Part shown: piece by piece, positions 59,037 through 64,000 of the stretch
How positions within the stretch are numbered: the first letter of the stretch is position 1
How the letters are laid out: the number at the start of each line of letters is the position of its first letter
NCBI GenBank assembly: GCA_027625915.1
Contig: JANTQA010000020.1
Location: 1,674,001 to 1,738,000, forward strand
Direction: 5' to 3'
Origin: Anaeramoeba flamelloides
Lineage: Eukaryota; Metamonada; Anaeramoebidae
Length of the DNA: 64,000 nucleotides
Translations under genes and position numbers: made by a program
The notes under the pieces: generated by a model
Seen by the model: the letters and a program-made list of their open reading frames with translations, nothing else
Told to the model about the DNA's origin: nothing
Database searches by the model: none

Positions 59037-62000
59037 TTTTTGAGATTTGGAAGGAAAATTTTAAAAAAATGATTTATTGTTTGAGAATCAACACTACCAG
59101 AAATCTCTAGAATTTTGCAAAGTTTTTGACTTTTCAAACTCATTTCGTCTTGAAAAGTGTTTACAAGTTTTATAAATTGTCTATAAATTGTTTCAATGTG
59201 TTTGAAAAGGGGTAAAGCTTGATAAAAGTCATGATCTTTTATGTGGTTAAAAAAGAATAGTTATAAAAATGGTTGTCACTTTTTTAATTCTCGCCACTTT
59301 TCTGTGATGAAACTTATTTCTAATATAAAAAGAAATTAAAAGCTTCAAAATATAATAACTTTCATTCAAAGTTTTTATAAAAAATATGAATTTTAAAAGA
59401 TTTTATGCTTTTCATTGCTTCAAAAACAGTTTGGTGTTTTTGAAAATAATCAAATATTTTGAATTAAGGAGGTAGATACATTTTTCCAATCTAAAGAGTC
59501 ACATTTTATTTAAAATTGAATTTGAATAAAATTATTTCTTTAAGGGACTAGTCCCTATTATTTTTTTTTTACCCATTTCTAAATAAGGATTCCTTTTCTA
59601 GAAATAAGTTTAACATTTAAATAAATAGGGTCTTTCAAAATTAAGTAATTGGCAAAAAAATTATCTCAATCTCTATTAAAATTTAAGTTAAATTATTTAA
59701 TAGATGTTAGTCCATTAACGAAATCAATTAATGTTTTAATAAATATAAAAGTGGGGGGTGTACTCGTATAATATATTTACATGCCAACTAAAAAAATAAA
59801 AAAAAGGAATCAAAAAAAAATAAAAAAAATTGATCCAGTTGGAATCTAAAAAAATGATTTATTTCTTGATCTTATCTATAATTTTTGAGACAATTACTTC
59901 TTCTTTACTTATTTTTATTTTAAAATTTAGAATGGAAAAAATATTTTTTTACTAAAAGTGTTGATTAATAGATTTCTTGTTATTTCAAAAGAATTATATA
60001 TAAATTAAATTCCAAAAATTTGGACACAGTTTTAACAGTTAAAAGAATAACAATACCACACTTTAGCTTCAATTTAGAAATAATTTTGATTTTACATACT
60101 ATTTTCATTTTTAGTCTTTTTTTTTGTTATCATTTCCTTTTTTCCAAGTTACATAATCTGTTTGGTTTGATCTGGAAATTTTTTTTTCGATGGTTATAGA
60201 AGGTTATTGTTGAGTTTTTTTAATAGAAAAATCACATACAATTTGTAGATGGTAGCTTATCATTTGATCAATCAACAATTTTTGGTCAAATTTCCACCAA
60301 TTTACCAGTACATTTTTTGTTCTCACTCGTTTCATTATTTTTACCACACCAATTTTTATTTTTTCGTTTTAAATTGTTTTCTTAAATTTGGATTGAAATT
60401 ATTAGTTATAAAAACATTAATACTGGATAACTTAAATGTGGTTTTGTATTACGTTTGGAAAAATAAAATAAATTGGGTTTTTTTCTTTGCTTATTTTTGA
60501 TTTTGGTTGTTTCTGTGATTCCAAATTTTTGGTATGGGGTTTATATGAATTATAAATTCCAATTTTCATTTAATTATAGTTTGGGTTCCGAAAAATGAAT
60601 TATTTTTTAAAATTTTCTTCAGAAAAAACATTTATTGGAGATTTCTGTTTATTTGATAATTTATTTTTTACTTTCAAATTGAAAACTCAAAATAATCTAA
60701 ATGTTGCTGTTAATTATTTCACTATATTTACTTCTTCTTTATTGTTTTTTTTTTTTTACTTTAATTTTTGCAATACAATTGCTTTCGATTTATTTTTGAA
60801 ATAGTATTCTTTGTTTTGGCTTGGTTTGAATAAAAATATTTGAAAACAGATTTTTTTAAATAAGTTTGAAAAAAAAAAGATTTTGATTAAATAATAATAA
60901 CTATGAATAAAGATAAGTTGAAGACAACCTATTTTTTAGTCTCATTCTAATAGAGAAGATAAATTCTAGAAAAATATTATAAACAATTTTTTTTTTTTTA
61001 TTTTTATTTTTTTCAATAAATTGATTTAGATGAGTTTATTTTGTGAAAGGTGATATTTCTTGTTCACTCAAGAAAAAGAAATCATTAATGTTTAAAATTG
61101 AAACTTTTTTGGTATATTTTTTAGGTTATCAATTGGATTAATTTCGTCCATTCTTATGAACACATCTCTAGTTCAAAAAAAATTATAATGTAATATTGTG
61201 AAAAATTAATCTAAAAAAAAAATATGTATAAAAAATTGAATAATTACAGTTTCAATACTAAGTTTATTTGGGCATTTCTTTTCAGAACTGTGGGAGTATG
61301 GTATTTTGGTTTATAAATCGTAATATCTCATTGACACTCAGAAAATATTTTTTGGATATTCTTGGTTAAATAATTTATGCTGAATTTATAGGCAAATGTT
61401 TTAAAATATGAGCCCATTTTTTGTTATTACATAAAAATCATACATTAAATCACCAATAAAAACGATTTCATATCTTCTTTTAGTGCTTCTACATTTGCTG
61501 ATCTTACCTTTTAGAAAAATTAAATAATAAAGTTAAATCCATTCTTGTTTAAAACGAGTCACTTGGATTCAATGCCAATTTCTTTTTTTGATTAGGAATT
61601 TAACTTTTGAAAAATCAAAATATTTATACAAATCTATTTTATTATATTTTTCTAGATATTTTCGCCATAGTTTATATAATGATCATTTTTTCACTTTATG
61701 GGAATTTTAATTATTTTATAAAATAAATATTTTTCTTTTTGAACCCTTTCGATAAATCTAGAATTAATAGTGTTAAACATTATAATTTGGTATTAATTAT
61801 CCTAGAAATAATTTTTATCATTTAAGATCTTGAACAAAAAACAATGAAATTGATAAATATTTTTCAAAAACCCAGTTATTAGTTGTCTTTTATTTAGGGA
61901 ATAATCGCATTTTTCTGTGAAACCCTCAATTGATATGAAAAAAGACACTTTATAAAAAAGTATTAATTAGAAAAAAGTATTTAGAAATGCGAAAAAGGTA

Positions 62001-62194
62001 AATATTTTTGAAGAGGTAACAATATCCACAAAATGATCAGATTTAGATGAAATAATTTAATTAGTTTGATAATTAGGGTTAAAAGTCTATTAAAAACTTA
62101 CTTGCAGATGCAAAGTTATTCTTATAAATCGTTAAATATTATTTTTTTTTTTATCTTTTTTTTTTTTCGATTTAAACTTTTTTCATTTCAAAGG

Positions 62195-62300
62195 TACCAA
62201 AATAGTTTTTTGTTGATTCTCAATTTTTTAGAATTAAAGTACATTAAAGAAATAGGAAATAATTTGTATAATATACATCAGAGAATAGTTGATATTACCA
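62195..62300 (+). repeat. Dispersed repeat family W, copy 3 (diverged)
   Basis: taatatacatca followed by agaatagttgatat and cctaattaatcaatt parallels 700-765. Weaker than copies 1 and 2. Confidence 0.4.
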
Positions 62301-63239
62301 TTTAGGAAACCTAATTAATCAATTGAAAAGGAGAGTTTTAAGAATGTAAAAACCTTCACTTGTTGTGTATTGGGTGGAGTAATCAAAAGAAATTTTATGA
62401 AAAAAAAGAGAGACAAGATAATGATTAAATAAAATAATAGACCGTTGAAAAAAATAACTGACTTGAAAATAATACCTAAAAAGATATTTTAATAATTAAT
62501 ATGGGTAAAATTGCTGTGTAATTGCCTTAAACTAAATTCTAAAGCTGTTTTATATATCAAACTCTTTAAAATTATAACTTAGCCACTTATTAGAATGAAT
62601 ATTAATGGAATTAATAATTTTCAAGATGCTATCGGTAAATGAAAAAAAAAAAAGAATAAAAATAAAATATTCCAAACTCAAACAAACATCTTTAAAAACT
62701 CAATTTGATTTCAAAAAAAGTTGATCTACTTAGGCTATTAAACAATTACTTGACATTCTCTAGACACCCCGCTTAGATGAACTTTAGGTAGTTTTATTAT
62801 TTATTATATAAAAAATTTGGTTATTTATAAAAAGACATGACATTAAATAAATGAAATTACATAACAATTTTACCAATATTACCAATTAATAATCTTGTTA
62901 GGTATTATTTTCAAGTCTGGTATTATTGTCAATATTATAATAATAAAAATCATAATACAACTTATATGTCCAACTTAAAAATTATATCATGTTGTGAGGT
63001 TATCCAAGATTTGAAAGAATTGTGTAATTTTATTTATTTATTTATTGTATAGAAAGTAGTAATTAAAGAAAAATCATCAAATAAAAAAAAAGAGAAGAAG
63101 AAAAATAATTAAAATAAATATAAAAAATAAATTTATCATTTTCATGACCAAATAGAAACTATCCACTTCCTGAATACACAGGAGGAGGAAAAACCCGATA
63201 GAAAGTTTATCGATTATATATAAAAATTCCATATTTCCT

Positions 63240-63290
63240 GATTAATAGTTGGTATTCCACGACTCTCAGAGTGGGGGTACTGGGTCCGAA
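63240..63290 (+). other. tRNA-like fragment
   Basis: tagttggtattccacgactc followed by tcagagtgggggtac and GGGTCCGAATTT resembles tRNA D, anticodon and T regions, including a B-box-like GGTCCGAAT. The acceptor and T stems do not pair, so it is not a functional tRNA. It may be a SINE head relic. Confidence 0.3.
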
Positions 63291-63499
63291 TTTATATATT
63301 TTTTATTATTTAAAAATTTTTTTGTTTTCACTTTATTTTTATTATTTTTTCTTTATTACCTTAAGTTTTCTAACCATAAGAGCTTTGATAAAAAATTCCC
63401 GACAAGCGCAGTAAATTTCATAATTTTAATTAGTCATGTTGAAGAGTTTCTATGTATTTTTTCGAAGAATAACTTTTTCATATAATTTCTAATCTAGAA

Positions 63500-63835
63500 T
63501 TTTTGATAATTTTTTTTTCCACTTGATTCTGATAAATTTATACCTTTCACAATTCCAAATAAAGTGGTTTATATTATCATAATAATGAGTACAATAATCA
63601 CATTTTTTACATTTTTCTTTTTTTTTTTATATGTTATATTCAAATTTATTTTTAAAACATATGAGTGTCTATTTAATCCATTTGTAAAGGTTCTAAATTT
63701 GAGAAATGTAGTACTTGATTTATTTTTTAGATAATTTTTAATTTTAAAGTTAAATTTTTTATTTTTGATAATTTTGTAGTATTCTTTTATTTTCCAACTT
63801 ATGTTTTTTTTCAAATTATTTAGATATTCATTTTT
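63500..63835 (-). mobile_element. LINE fragment (C-terminal region)
   Basis: Translates to KFRTFTNGLNRHSYVLK after SWKIKEYYKIIKNKKF, the same segment as KFRTFTNCLNRYYYV in the LINE at 25125-26431. The zinc-knuckle region follows in degraded form. Both ends are incomplete. Confidence 0.75.
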
Positions 63836-63869
63836 TATCTTTTTTTTTTAAACAAAGAATTGTGTAATT

Positions 63870-63945
63870 TTAAAAAAAAAACCCTTCCAATTCCTTTAAA
63901 TTCTGAAAAGGTTAGAAACTTCATAGTACTCAACAACACTTCCCA
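63870..63945. repeat. Palindromic repeat family H, half module 2 with tag
   Basis: attcctttaaattctgaaaa then GGTTAGAAACTTCATAGTAC parallels the module 2 end plus GGCTAGGCACTCTATGGTAC at 45460. Partial, near the window edge. Confidence 0.45.
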
Positions 63946-64000
63946 AACATAGGACGATATGTCCTCTGAAATTCGTAAAGTGGAACAAGCCAGTTAAAAA

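Larger units (their letters stand above)
59037..63499. other. Gene-poor region
   Basis: About 4.5 kb of AT-rich DNA without a supported gene. It must hold the promoter of the Stealth gene at its left edge. A weak family W copy lies at 62195-62300. A tRNA-like fragment lies at 63240-63290. Confidence 0.4.

Noticed and set aside
63240-63290. Possible functional tRNA gene
   Set aside because: There is a B-box-like sequence and a rough anticodon arm, but acceptor and T stems cannot form; kept only as a tRNA-like fragment.

Overview
The window is nuclear DNA from an AT-rich protist. Evidence: GT-AG introns (about 40 nt to 3 kb), long asparagine runs from AAT/AAC tracts, Lys-Glu/Lys-Asp low-complexity stretches, TAA/TAG/TGA all used as stops, and a non-LTR retrotransposon population. 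The gene set (PTEN, Arp3, a giant BEACH-WD40 protein, a CH-RasGAP-PH protein, a cAMP-receptor-like GPCR) is that of an amoeboid cell with elaborate Ras/PIP3/actin signalling. An Anaeramoeba-like metamonad or an amoebozoan would fit; the sequence alone does not decide. No bacterial-style operons, CRISPR arrays or rRNA genes were seen.

Layout. 283-2633 (+): last two visible exons of a PTEN-like phosphatase that runs off the left edge. 2821-4921 (-): a 5'-truncated LINE with target-site duplications. 6557-8691 (-): five-exon Arp3, complete at 418 aa. 10891-23901 (-): a three-exon BEACH/WD40 gene of about 3,525 aa. 24.7-26.4 kb: a dispersed repeat hit by a LINE. 26.4-31.8 kb: mostly gene-poor. 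31874-34755 (-): an unrecognised gene split into many small exons, found by matching splice sites and phases. 34.9-38.7 kb: small palindromic elements and an old LINE. 38703-44151 (+): CH-RasGAP-PH gene. 44.1-48.1 kb: a nest of LINE, SINE and palindromic repeats. 48876-53000 (-): a seven-helix receptor in three exons whose second intron is swollen by transposons. 53.5-54.7 kb: a 1.1-kb dispersed repeat. 57789-59036 (-): an intronless Stealth-type sugar-phosphate transferase with unusually high GC. 59.0-64.0 kb: gene-poor, ending in a LINE fragment.

Functionally, PTEN (PIP3 removal), RasGAP (Ras off-switch), the class-E-like GPCR and Arp3 (actin nucleation) belong to the same chemotaxis/phagocytosis circuitry, and BEACH proteins act in vesicle and lysosome trafficking. 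That they sit near one another is probably chance: they lie on both strands and are separated by kilobases.

The most novel content is in the repeats. There is a tRNA-headed SINE with a perfect 16-bp target duplication whose 3' tail matches a LINE in the same window; a modular family of alternating palindromes in at least seven places; a 1.1-kb non-autonomous family with two inverted copies flanking the GPCR gene; a 189-bp fold-back MITE; and a long inverted repeat inside an intron of the unrecognised gene. All alignments were done by eye, so coordinates of old repeats are approximate.
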